DNA of 18,107 nucleotides from Ectocarpus siliculosus (GCA_000310025.1 FN649758.1:3951988-3970094), one strand, 5' to 3'; shown: positions 1 to 10,700, numbered from the stretch's first letter. The notes: generated from the letters alone by a model not told the origin. Made by a program: numbers and translations.

Positions 1-21
1 GGGGGGGGGGGGGGGGGGGGG
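1..21. repeat. Poly-G tract at left edge
   Basis: An uninterrupted run of 21 G begins the window and is followed by gcacgagaga. A second, longer G run closes the window on the same strand. The likely meaning is that a homopolymer G tract stopped sequencing or assembly here, so the window may be a complete contig between two such tracts. It has no coding sense. Confidence 0.9.
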
Positions 22-582
22 CACGAGAGAGGACGGAGCCCCTCTTCCCTGCATGTCCTTATCCAGCCGGCTTTCTTCCCACTGACTGCAAAGATTAGAT
101 TTTCAACAAAGCATCCCCTTCGACTACTGTTATGGTACAGCATCTACAAACGGGCAATCTCTCTTTGATTTACTGCACACCAATACTTCATAAGACCAGG
201 CGAGGTTCCGATTTTTTTGTTTTGTTTCGATACTTTTTACGGCCGTCTCTCTAGGGATTTCAGGCCGAGGAAGGAAACGATGGTGCTTGTGCTTGTTTTG
301 AGCACGACAGTAGGGGCGGAGCGGGGAGGTACGCAGATAGAGGGGCGCCCTTGGACTAAGAACAATGGACTTGAGCCTCTACTGGCATTTCTCCTAGGCG
401 GGGAAGGCCTGGACCAAGCGAGACCTCGCGTGATCGCCTTCTAGCTAACGTCGGCACGTAAGCACCCAAAGGGTTAAACAATCGCAACTACGTGAACAGG
501 ATGCCAGTCGCCCGCACGGAGGGCAAAGTTGCTGGTATCCCCAACAACACGCTGCTTGTTTTGGGTTTGAGTGTTTCGTCAC

Positions 583-816
583 ATGTACCGAATACAACAT
601 GACACAAGATAACACACCCCCTGGACAGATTTTAAAAAGCTCAAATACGCCACGACGAAGATTCATAAACGAAACGATACATTTTCGGGAAGCTCTCTCG
701 ATGAGACGACTCCAACGCCGCCGTTTTCGGCGCTGTGACTCTTTCTGCTGTTGAGAAATCGAGCTTCGAAAATTGGTCCAGGGGCTGTGTTATCTTGTGT
801 CATACACGGTACACAC
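583..816. repeat. Imperfect inverted repeat with 118-base spacer
   Basis: The arm at about 583-642, reverse-complemented, matches the arm at about 761-816. The best core is gtccagggg(g/c)tgtgttatc followed by ttgtgtcat, about 28 positions with one mismatch. Similarity continues more weakly on both sides, with small gaps, through gagctt...aaaat and cggtac. The arms flank bases 643-760. This could be two oppositely oriented copies of one dispersed element, or the ends of a small nonautonomous element. I see no flanking target-site duplication that would decide it. Confidence 0.7.
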
Positions 817-1426
817 AAGCACCTTTCGGGGCATATTTCGACGTACAGTATAAGCCGGCCTCACACAGGGGAAGGAAATCACAGGAACTCCCTGCCATTG
901 TTCCACCTTCCCCTTGCGGTGCTTACATTCCATTTTAAACTGATTGAAAAACAATGGAGGCATGTATGTACCCCGCAACATAAAAATCGTCAAGCGCAGA
1001 GAATGGGTGCAGAGAGAACGAGCAACAAAACACCAAAAACGAACACGACCGCAATATATGCACCGGTGCTTCTTCTTGTCATTGTCCCGCCTTCCGTTTT
1101 CAACGCATGAACAAAATAGTCCTGTGAAAGCTTCCAAAAAAACGTTTTCACCAAGGGCAGAGGTCAACAGGGCTGCGTCTCGGGGCAGCCATAATAGTGG
1201 CGTGACACGGTCGCTGGCTGTGGATTCAAATTTGTTGGTGTGTGAAGTATGGTTCTGCAGCTCTGTTCCTTCTGCCACTAATAGCAGATTTCCGGGCGGG
1301 GCTGTTGAGCACGAAAAACGACAACGAAAAGACGACGGCATTATTATTGTTTTTGTCTTGTCTTCACAATAAACACCGTTCCGATCTCTCTACCCAATAC
1401 CTCCATCTGTTCGTACTGATCTAACA

Positions 1427-1570
1427 CTTGACGCGGTCGATTAAAAAAATAAATACTCACACAGAAAGACTGTTTACTCGTTCGAGATATACCCAAAGTT
1501 GACGTGGTCGATTCCCGTCATCACAGCCTAACTTACCCGAAAAAAGGTAATACTCAAATACACACGAAAA
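1427..1570. repeat. Degenerate direct repeat
   Basis: The motif ttgacg(c/t)ggtcgatt occurs at about 1428-1442 and again at about 1499-1513. Each copy is followed by an A-rich segment containing aatactca and acac: the first directly (1443-1467), the second after a 25-base insertion (1539-1570). This suggests an old tandem duplication of roughly 70 bases at the start of CUL3 intron 4. Confidence 0.5.
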
Positions 1571-1579
1571 TTAACACAC

Positions 1580-3468
1580 CTGTAGGAGTAAGCTCTGCAG
1601 CCTGCCCTTGACCTTGTCGTGCCGCGCAACCGTGTCCCTGAACACCACCAGACCCATCTCGTAGACGGGCATCTTCTTGTTGAAGCTCACGTACGTACGG
1701 TCCATGTACATCAAGATGTCGCGGACCATCTGCATCGTTACCTGGTTGATGGTTGATGGCACCATGGGATCGCATCATGCAAGAGCTAGGTACAGAGGCT
1801 TTGCGTGCGGTTTCCCATCCCTTCCATTCCATCTTGCACCTACTTCCATTTTGCTCATTTCCATTTCAACTCAGTATCTGGTTCCTGCAGCAGTATGGTG
1901 TCATCAATTGCGCAAATTCAAACCCACATTCCTACGAATATGGTCTACCATAAAGTTCCATTTCGCACACCTGGTGGTCTCCCCACTGCTGGCTGAGGTC
2001 GTGAAGCAACCGGTCATCCGTCGCCGTGGCTATGATTTCCCCCACCTCGTCGAGGTGCTGACAGGGACAGAAGCACCACGTGCAGAAGGAACAATTAAAA
2101 CATGCAGGGTCGGCGGGAACACAAAAAAAAACGAAAACAGCAAGAGAGAGATGACGTGGTGTGGCACAGGTTAGTTTTCAGTGCGAACACAAGCTAACAC
2201 ACGGGGCAAAAAAAGCGCCCGTCCACAGCACCAATGCCTCCACGACTCATCATACGCTATAGAGATAAGCTGACAGACAGCAACAACGTGAAGGCTAACG
2301 TTGAGAACACGAGCTCAATCCCGGCCCGCACAAGACCTTTCCATTTCTTGCCCCCCCCCAGCAGCTGGAAAGGCAAGCATCCGTGTGGCCTACCATCCTT
2401 TGCGTCAATCATGAAAACGAAATGATTGGCGAGCTGCCTCGATTTCCGGAGATTTCTCATGCCAACTGCCTCAACGTACACTGTAGTCTTTCAATACCCA
2501 CAAGCTAAAGCCCACTATCCACAAGCGAGCCTCCAAGTTGGCTTGAAAACACGTACCACCACCAACGGCAACACGTGCATCACCACCAACTACAAAACCG
2601 CATGCACGGCAGCTATTTAGCACAACAAAAAAACAACCCACGGAAGATTGACTCTGCATCACTGCTTTCACGGACTGACTGCTTTTTCAATACTTGTACG
2701 CAGGTAAAAACACAGCTGGGGACTAGACAACAACAAGCACCTCACCAACACCAACTACACAACCGCATGCAAGGGCAGCAAACAAACAAACAAACAAACA
2801 AACAAACAAACAGACCGACGAAAAACTGACTCTGCATCACCGCCTGCACGGACCGCTTTCCCCCCAACACGCCAAGCGAAACCACAACCCTGGGGCTTTG
2901 AAAACAACCACCAACAACAATTTTATAACCGCATACAATACACAAGCAGCAAACAAAAAGCAGACTCCCACGGAAAGATTGAACTCTGTCTCACCGCCTG
3001 CACGGACTCCCGAACGCCGGCGTACAGCAAGTCCCCGTGCTTGTGGAGCACCAGGTTGTAGGCGTTGCGGTAGAGCTCCTCGAAGCTCAAGGACGACGCG
3101 TTCTTGTTGTGGATCTCTCCGATGGCCGTGCTGCGAAAACAAGAAGGAAATTTAAACAAAATAGCACCGCACGAAAAACGGCCCGAATATGAGAGGGACA
3201 AAAAATCTAAAGGAGGACAGAATCGTCTTCTCTTGAAGGGTTTCCTGCGAGAGGATAAGGCGATTTCTTTCTCATCGTCGGCACCTGTTAGACTTGTTAC
3301 CATGCCTCCAAAGAGTCGACAAAGCGAAAAACGCGTTGTGGCACGTCGGGTGGACTACTTTGTTGTTTCGGGCTACAGGCAGCTTCGGTCGTCTAAGCAA
3401 TGCAGACGAGGACGTAAGGAACAAATACAGACAACCGCTGCCATGAGACACACTCATAAACACACACA

Positions 3469-3536
<68 letters not shown>

Positions 3537-4579
3537 CGAAGAGGGCCATACTGTCTGTGGTGAACGCTTCAGAAACAAAGGCGGTCGTGAGACACGGAAA
3601 CGGCGACGAAGCCATCTTCCAGGATCCATCTCTGCGACGCACGCCCCAACCTCAGGCGAAGGAGACAGCAGAGCAGTCGACACGCAGGGGCGACTACAGC
3701 TTGGGACATAAGAGTATGCCAGATGACCCCCCCCCCGCCGCGCCCCCCCCCTCCCACCCCCGACGCTACATCCACATTGGCGGAAGAAGATACGTGTACC
3801 GGCAAATGCCAGGATCATTTCACAATCACGGCAAAAATACATTTGAGCGTTTGGAGAATTTCGCTTTTCTGGGTCCAGTTCATACTTGGGTTCCAATTTC
3901 TAGAAAGGTGTACAGTACACGTTGGGGGAGTTAGTCTGTGACCACGGAAGAGGTACGCGTCCGTTGGACCGGTACGGACATTAGAAGGTACTGAGGCGAG
4001 ACCGGAACGGTTTCTCAACGTGAAGACAACAACAACGACGAGTACCCAAGCGTGATAGGGAGCGTGGTGTCCAATATACTTGAACCAGGTGACCAACACC
4101 GAACAGGTTGACAAACAAAAAGAAACAACGGGGTGCATTCATGCCCTCGCTCTCAAAACCCAGGCTTCTGATGCCCCTCCCGCGTGCGCGCAGTCTACGA
4201 GATAAAACGCGGTGCAAGTTTGTCACCCAGAAAAGCTTCAAATGGCCGCGCATCGTGTTCTCGCCGACCGACCCCTTGTTCGACGAACAGCTTTCCTCGT
4301 TCAACTGTCAGCCAGGATCCCCTACACATTCGCTCATTCGCTAGTCGATGCCTACGCTGTCGTCGTGGTAGTTGTGTCGGCAGTTCAATCAGTATTCTAG
4401 AGGTATCAACGCATGTGTCCAGCACGAAAAGCCACGAGCAAAAAAAAAACAAAACAAAAAAAGGTATTCGGTCATGACGCACACCTCAAAAGGTCCCAGA
4501 TGACGAGCGCCGCCCTCTCGTCCATGTGGTTCCGCGGCTTGGGCGGCTTGATAACAAACTTGCCCTTCGACTGAGACAT
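1580..4579 (-). CDS. CUL3: Cullin-3 (N-terminal 160 residues, four exons; gene continues past left edge)
   Basis: Cullin-3 is the scaffold of BTB-adaptor RING ubiquitin ligases; its N-terminal half binds BTB proteins and its C-terminal half, outside the window, binds RBX1 and takes NEDD8. Exons read on the minus strand: 4579-4485 (ATG at 4579, [20 protein letters not shown]), 3130-2995, 2057-1971 and 1741-1580. Intron 1 is phase 2 (WDLL|S); the others are phase 0. All ends are GT-AG. Diagnostic blocks are [12 protein letters not shown] and LVLHKHG in exon 2 and [12 protein letters not shown] and VVFRD in exon 4. They fit CUL3 better than CUL1 or CUL4. The joined frame has no stop and includes the first cullin-repeat helices. 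About 20 percent of a usual 730-780 residue cullin is present. The lysine/proline-rich stretch before MDER corresponds to the N-terminal extension that contacts BTB partners in animal CUL3. The start is the first ATG in frame. Confidence 0.92.
2542..3012. repeat. Three degenerate tandem units spanning the CUL3 exon 2/intron 2 junction
   Basis: Units lie at about 2542-2680, 2727-2857 and 2895-3012. Each reads, on the plus strand, a run of caccaac/caacaac, then aaccgcat(g/a)ca, then A-rich sequence, then actctg(c/t)(a)tcac, then a block resembling cgcctgcacgga. The right-most unit ends in real exon 2 coding sequence. On the minus strand the middle unit repeats gtccgtgcaggcg|gtgat, the end of exon 2 plus its donor, giving a decoy donor after base 2841; the left unit has a decayed form with gca|gtgatg after 2663. 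The functional junction is at 2995/2994. Confidence 0.75.
2779..2811. repeat. (CAAA)n microsatellite
   Basis: About eight CAAA units without interruption inside CUL3 intron 2, within the middle unit of the larger tandem repeat. The neighbouring units have shorter or degenerate A-rich versions at the same place, so this is probably a local expansion of an older motif. Confidence 0.9.
3131..4484 (-). other. CUL3 intron 1
   Basis: A 1354-base intron with donor gtgtgc at 4484 and acceptor ttttcgcag ending at 3131. It contains the (CA)/(GA) microsatellite at 3459-3534 and C-rich runs near 3726-3753. Open frames inside it are repeat-driven (Ser-Leu or Arg-Glu runs) and match nothing I know. Confidence 0.85.
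3459..3534. repeat. (CA)n-(GA)31 compound microsatellite
   Basis: A short CA run up to 3470 is followed after cg by 62 bases of perfect GA repeat (3473-3534) in CUL3 intron 1. The plus strand is all purine over the GA part, so triplex (H-DNA) formation is possible in principle. High polymorphism would be expected. Confidence 0.95.
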
Positions 4580-7500
4580 AACTGCGGTCGCTGTGCTGCT
4601 AGCCCGCTCTCCCGTGCCCCAAAATCTCCCGCTGTCGCTCCGCCGCCCGCCTGGTGGTGGCCGCCCTCCTCTCCTCCCTGTTAACCCCACCTCACGCTGC
4701 TACCGCTGCCTGCCTGCTGCTGCTGCTGCTGAGCGGCTCTGCACTGCTAAGTCCTCCCGGGAACGGAACGAAAAATAACAGCACCCGGGCGATTTGGCAG
4801 AGAGAGGGCCCCAACAAGCTGCGCCCACCCGCGGGGGATGCTCCCTTTCGTGCCCCCGCTCCTATCCCTGTCTCCCAGCAGGTCTCTTCTTCTGCCCCCC
4901 TCCTACTGCTGTCGGATGTCGGTGTATCCCGCAACAAGCACGAGGAGGGCGGGGGGGGGGTCGCAGGCAGCGGGGAATGGTGGTCGCTGAGTTGATTGGG
5001 TTTCGTATCTTGCAGAACCTGCTATGTTTGCACAAACGGGGGGTAGGTGTGTGTATCGCGTACGCTGCTCTGCTCCCCTCAAGAAGGCCACTACGGGGTT
5101 CCGGTACATCCGGTACGATAAAAGAAAAAAAAAATGGCATGCGGATGTGGGGTCTACTTGACCACACGATACTCTTGCAACGTTCACCGACCGATTAGCA
5201 CCGTTCTCGAGACCGTTCTCAAGAACCCGTCAATCGAGGACGGCATCAACCGACAAACCGCCGCTCGTGCTCTTGTACGCAGTACAGAATGAAACCCCCT
5301 CCCACCTGCTTCTGTTCCGACCTTGAAAAGATTGACATGACATCAAAGAGGTACTACCCATTCCACTCAATACCACGTTCGGTGCTTGCCGAGTTCTGGT
5401 CCGGATAGTTGCGGTTCAGGTATGACTCATTCGCGCTTCATCTTAGCACGGAGCAGCAAGAGGACCGAAGGAGGTGTCGACATCACGGTAATTTTCTGTG
5501 GACGCCGAATTTTTTATTTTGTCGACGTTAGTGCTTGCTTTGCACGCATCACCTGGCGGTTGGATGCTCAATCTATAGAGACAAGTCAGCTGCTGGCGAG
5601 CGCCCTAGGTAGCCCCGGTAGACAGAGCAGAGTACGCGCGGACCCGCAGCAGCAACACCACTGCCTTGTAGTGTGCGGGGAGCACTCTCTACACACAACA
5701 GCTGTAGGGGCGTTGGGTGAGCTCGCGAGAGCTCATTGGTGCGTGTGTTCTGTCAGAGAGAGAGAGAGGGATAGAGAGAAGGAGCTAGCATGCTTGCGGG
5801 CTTGCTCGGCAGACGAGAGGACCGTGCCGGACCACCAAGGAGGTCAGGCAGGCACATCACGCCCTGCTGCAACCGTACCATGGCCTGCCACTGCCTGCTT
5901 TCACCTGAGCGACACATTCTTGGGAGAGAGTAGGTGCGCGTACATATCGCTGAACACTCGTGTGTGAGAAACGTCAATATTCTAGTAGGGGATGAAGGAG
6001 GGGAGTTATCGTGTTTGTTTTTCTGCATGTTCCACGCATGCAAGAGGCTGCCTTACTGCTGTTGCACACCACACTTCGTGTTTAATGTGCCCCCCAGTTG
6101 TAGGGACATGCTGCAACGAAGAGGTAATCTGCTTAGACGTGCGGGCAAGAGGCCAGGTACACGTATACACAGCGTACGCCTACTCCCTCCCGCAATCTAC
6201 GGCTCCATCCGCAAGTAGATAGATATGTGCAGGTGTTTCCGTCGAAAGAGGGAAAAAAGTAGGGTCGGGGGGTTGAGACGAATGCATGTACCCACACGCT
6301 AGGAAAGAGCCTGTTAGGCGAACACAGGAAGAGTACGATGACTGAACCAGGCGCAGTTTCCGGCACCCTTCGGAAAGGGTCCCCAAACAAGCGTTGGAGG
6401 TGAATACATGCACAGGCTCTCCTCCCCTTACATGTTCAAATATACGGACAGGACTACTTATACAATAGCGGCTGTTTGCCGCGTGTGGGCGGTACTTTCA
6501 CTGCGGTTCCTGCTGTAGACTAATCGAGACACTTCGTTAGAGTTTTCTCCTCGTGCCGTTTGTGGATAACTTGAGCCAGGGCCTTGGAGCTACTTTGCTT
6601 CGTATGCTGAGGGACGCGGAGAGGCACAACGTGCGTATAGAGTGAAAAGAGCGGTGAAATTCATCCATGGGTCGAGAGCTCGTCTGCTTCGCAGCGTGCG
6701 CTATCCTCTCTCTGTTGACGAGAAGGCATTCAGTCATGAGTAGTAAGCGAAGGACGAGACAGGAAAAACATCTGCTGCAACCCCAAACTTCTCGTTGGTC
6801 CTTCAAGGCGGAGGAGCAGACACGAGGCGCACACAGAGTCGAGAGAGCCTGGTTCAAGTGGGCCAAGCAGCGCAGCAGTGCATGCCCAGCACGTACACGA
6901 CCGCTACTACATACAGCAGTAACAGGTTTAGCCGTCTCTCTTGCTTGGCCCCATGCCTGTTTGTTGTGCCCAACCCCCCGAAGGAGCGGCACGTTTCTTT
7001 CCTCCCGCTCGCAGACCCAGAAGCAGAGTGCGAACAAGACGAACGGCGGTGAAAGAGGAAACCGCCCTACCACACACGGCTGTTCTCGCCATGCTCTTGG
7101 ACTCTAGTGTCCAAAGTTCCGCGCTTTGCGCCCCAAGCCTCCCTTAGGTTCCTCCTTGAGGATGAGGGAGAGAGGAACGAAATAGAGGAGGCCGACCGAC
7201 TCTCACATTTGGTCTATATGGGGATGTATCACACAGACAGAAAAAGCACCTGTAGATATTGCCTCGTCACTCACAGGAGTAAAATGATATACGCTGATGA
7301 TGGTGTTCACACGTCCAGGTTTCCCGCGAGAGCTCTCTCTTTCCGTAGCGGAGAACGAACACCAAAAGCACGAGCAGGACGCCCCGCTGTATCAGAAAAT
7401 GTGCGCGCGCAATCGGAGGGTACCCACCCTATTATTCAATCGCTTACACGGTGCCCCTTTTTTGCTCATGAAGATCTGCGGATGCGAAACGGAGACCACC

Positions 7501-7764
7501 ACGACGCCGTATCTTCTCTTTGTCTCGGATCGTAGGATCTCTCGGGTGTCTTCCGGCCAGTGGTTTGTTGGACAATCCTGACCTAGGTGCTGCAAACCCC
7601 CTCGTCTCCTCAGATTTTGCGAAAGTGTTGCTGCGCAGCCAGCCGGGGCGCGTACATGAAACGAGCTCACCGCCGCCCACCTCTGAATTTGGATCCATCC
7701 AACCAGACGAGGCCAACGATCTTGCGCAGAGCAGTTGTGTGCGGTTTGTCTCCCTCCCTCCGAA
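4580..7764. other. Divergent intergenic region between CUL3 and the ARL13-like gene
   Basis: About 3.2 kb between two start codons pointing away from each other. It must hold both 5' UTRs and promoters, but I cannot place a transcription start or TATA box with confidence. Open frames of up to about 190 codons exist on both strands, but they rely on non-ATG starts or repeat sequence, or lack any recognisable motif. Local features are a (CTG)6 run at 4714-4731, a G-rich run near 4950, and a short GA run at about 5755-5768. A noncoding 5' exon of the ARL13-like gene could lie here; I cannot see one. Confidence 0.6.
4714..4731. repeat. (CTG)6 trinucleotide run
   Basis: Six CTG units about 135 bases upstream of the CUL3 ATG, so on the transcribed strand (CAG)6 in the probable 5' UTR or promoter. 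It creates a leucine run in the opposite strand that looks like a signal peptide but has no ATG. Confidence 0.85.
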
Positions 7765-10700
7765 ATGGTGGAGATGAGCGGTAGCGGCCTTGCGGGAGTA
7801 AGGCGTCTCCACAACGAGCGTGAGAAAAGGCGGCGACCACGGACGGCAACGACGACACGCCCTCGAGCTCTCGATGCTGCAGGTGGATGTTCCCACGGCA
7901 ATGCCCGTTCGACCTTCGTCGAAGCGCCCCCCCGCGCGCGCGCTCCAAGGGTATCCCCGAGGCAGCGACGACGGATAGAAGACACTCACGCCTACCTCTG
8001 TTCGAAGGTGGACCCGGTTATGGGCTCCCTCATCCTGGTGCTGATGGAGAGCAGACCCGAGGAAATTCGCAAGGCGGCGTTGGATCACCTCCTGTCGAAG
8101 AAGCGAATGAGAGAAGCTAGCGCAGATGATGCCCGTGTAGGGAGAGCTGCGGGAGGAAACCCGACGACGGCAGACCCTAAACAAGATGTTTGTGGCAGCG
8201 AGGTCGAAGAAGAGGAGGCTGCGCAGCGACGGCGACTCGCTCGGCATCAGGACCGCGTGTTCATGGCGCGAGAGGTTGGGCCGCTTGTCACCGAGCTCAT
8301 CCGCCGGACGCTGCGTTCCATGCCGGCCGACGTGGAACTCTTCCTCATCGAACAACTCAAGGGGGTTCCCTCGGGCGGCGCATGCGATCAGGACATGAAC
8401 GACAACAACCATCGCCTTGCTTTTCCTCCACCCGATGGGGCTGAACCCATCAGCAGGAGTAGCAAACAACACCATCTCGGCAACAGATCGGGCCAGCCGC
8501 ACCGGCCAACGAGGCCGTCCACGGCAAGAAGCCGTCTGCAGCAGGCCCAGAGCTTGGACCTCCACGTTCAGCAGACATCCCCGCCGTTGTCGGGGAGGAC
8601 CGAGGCGCGAAGGTCGCCGAGCCCTCCTCGAGGACCGCAGAACGGGGGCCTTCCCGACGAGGACGACCTCGGTTCTGGTGGTGTAGGCGGAGAATCCTCG
8701 CGACCGGGAGGTGGCGGTGGAGCCGTCGTGGACGGGGCGAAGGAGAGTCTGAACAAGCCATGGGACGTCGAGGTTAGTACACACCATACATATACAAGTA
8801 CCAGCTGGGTGCATGAAACATAGCAGAGTCTGGGCACTAGAACCCACGACCATTAGCGATGGCTACATCGGCGATCCATTCTACCCGACCCAACATTTAT
8901 CGCACCCACGGTGTAAGGGTGCAACTATCCAACTTACGGTGTTTAAAACACTCCCCTCCTCCACTCTCCTATTGTGCATGGTCTCTAGGTATCGTCGAAG
9001 TTGAATATCCCGCCATTTGAAGACCAGCCCCGGGAACCCTGCAAACCGAAGCAGAAGGTCGCTGTGATCTTGTTGCTCGGGCTGGATGGAGCGGGGAAGA
9101 CTACGCTTCTAGGAACACTGCAGGGCGAGCAAGACCCACGGGTTCGTCCCAGTGTCGGGTTCAAGCCAGTGACAATGATGCTCAGCGACGAGCTCAAGGT
9201 ATGCTCAATTGTTGAAGGGAGGGCGTCTGGCGCGTAAGCGGTTATCGCCATCCCACCAAACAATCCGGAAGATAGCACCCGTATCCCGTCAGAGTACTAC
9301 CATCGCAAACTGCAGCACCACTCCTATTTCGCTGGCCGGAGGGCAGCGGTAGGGTCGCAGCGTGCTTCGACTGAGTGTCGCAAAACACCCCTCCTTCAGC
9401 GGTCCGTCCGCAAGGCGGCCTTGAATGGCCCGCCACTGTCAACCTCTCACGCAGAGAAGCGGACGAAAGCGAATAATGTGTCTCCCGTAATGTGTCTCCC
9501 GTATACACGCGAATCGGTTTTCCAGAGCGAATAACGTAGCAGCGCTGAGCAATTCTGCAACACACCCGCCGGTGCCGCCGTCGCCTCTACACCGAAGCCA
9601 CCGAAAACACAATTGAGTCCGATTGAAAAAGACGAACATGTATTTTCCTTGCGATCGCCGCCGCAGGTAAAGTTCTACGATCTGGGCGGGGGCAAGAACA
9701 TCCGGAGCATCTGGGACAAGTACTACCACGACGCGCACGGCCTGCTCTACGTCGTTGACGGGGCGGACGGGGATCGTTGGGGACAGAGCAAGGACATGTT
9801 CTTCGCCGCCACGAGCCACAAGTACCTCCAAGGAAAGGTGATCCGAGGTGCCGTCCCCCCTTCCCTCTCTCTGTTCGCTGCAATCGGTTTGGGAATAGTC
9901 TTTGTCCTCTCGAGGACGCGCGGTCAATGGTCTAACCGCTAAGGCAAGCAAAACGTGAGTACGCTCCCCCGCCCCCTCCCCTTCCTCCTCCTTCTCCTGC
10001 TGATGTTTGTGCTTCGTGTCCCTTTCCTCGCGTGCCTAGCCTTTGGCTGTCATCCTGAACAAGGAGGACGCCGGGCTGCAGATCAGGGAGGAGAAGGCCG
10101 CCGCCGACCTCGGATTGAGCAGTAGAAGAGACGCAAAGGTGTGTAGGCTATGTCTTCTGTACTACTGTAAGAGCTGTCATGTTTTCCAACAGGAAGTAGC
10201 ATTAGCAACACCGGCTAGTGAGGGGATGATGCCACCGTGCTAGCCGATACTTCCCGAAGTCGCCCTCTCTTAGACTACCCCGTAGATTCGAGCAACTGTT
10301 AGTGTCCAATGCTTCTCTTTGGTTTGAACATGGCAGGTCTTTCGCTCGATCTCTGTTTCGTGTATCTCAGCTCCGTTTACCATGGAATAGGCGAGGCTGC
10401 GACACCGAGAACCGTTTCTCCACTGGCTGGGCTTCAGCAGCAACAGTAGTAGCATGAATGGGGTGGAAGGACGCGGGACTGAGCAGTTTCAATGTCTAGA
10501 CAGCAACAGCAACATGAACCAGGGGAGACGCGACGGTGCGGAGTAAGGAAGCGCGCACATCCAACACGCGTACATGGTTCCATCTCTTGCCGGCTCTCAC
10601 GCCGGAAGCTTTTGTTCGTTGTTACGTCAAGGAGCAAGTAAAAAAAGAATCAGTCCCCGTAAACCCGCTGTTTTCTTAGGTGTGCCACTGCTCGGTAAAC

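Larger units (their letters stand above)
22..1579. other. Noncoding stretch, probably CUL3 intron 4 (incomplete)
   Basis: This stretch lies downstream of CUL3 exon 4 on the minus strand. The donor gtgtgt is at 1579-1574. I looked on the minus strand for the next cullin segment (the charged helix after the residues ending exon 4) and found nothing recognisable. The open frames here are short, mostly lack an ATG and have no familiar motif. It holds an inverted repeat (583-816) and a direct repeat (1427-1570). An AATAAA lies on the plus strand near 1370, but no gene leads into it. I read this as intron that continues past the left edge. Confidence 0.55.

Noticed and set aside
22-28. gcacgag after the left G run, reminiscent of a cDNA cloning adaptor
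   Set aside because: The window contains unspliced introns in four genes on both strands, so it is genomic, and seven bases can match by chance.
1365-1375. AATAAA as a poly(A) signal on the plus strand
   Set aside because: No supported plus-strand gene leads into it, and it lies within the minus-strand CUL3 intron.
3104-3934. 276-codon plus-strand frame with Arg-Glu repeats
   Set aside because: It runs antisense over CUL3 exon 2 and through the (GA)31 microsatellite; the repeat is what keeps it open.
4654-4995. Plus-strand frame with a leucine-rich start resembling a signal peptide
   Set aside because: It begins with GTG, and the leucines come from the (CTG)6 run. It overlaps the CUL3 5' region on the opposite strand and has no domain.
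5386-5967. 193-codon plus-strand frame in the divergent spacer
   Set aside because: It starts at TTG, includes a GA-repeat-derived Arg-Glu run and shows no motif or splice context.
6667-7107. 146-codon plus-strand frame beginning with ATG
   Set aside because: No motif, membrane segment or homologue is recognisable, and an overlapping minus-strand frame of similar length is equally open. Too weak to call.
7444-8853. 469-codon open frame on the minus strand opposite ARL13-like exon 1
   Set aside because: It is the shadow of a GC-rich coding exon. It has no recognisable motif, while the plus strand carries D/D-like motifs and splices in phase to a clear GTPase.
8859-8910. Possible short alternative first exon for the GTPase
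   Set aside because: Its donor would be phase 1 and would put exon 2 out of the GTPase frame.
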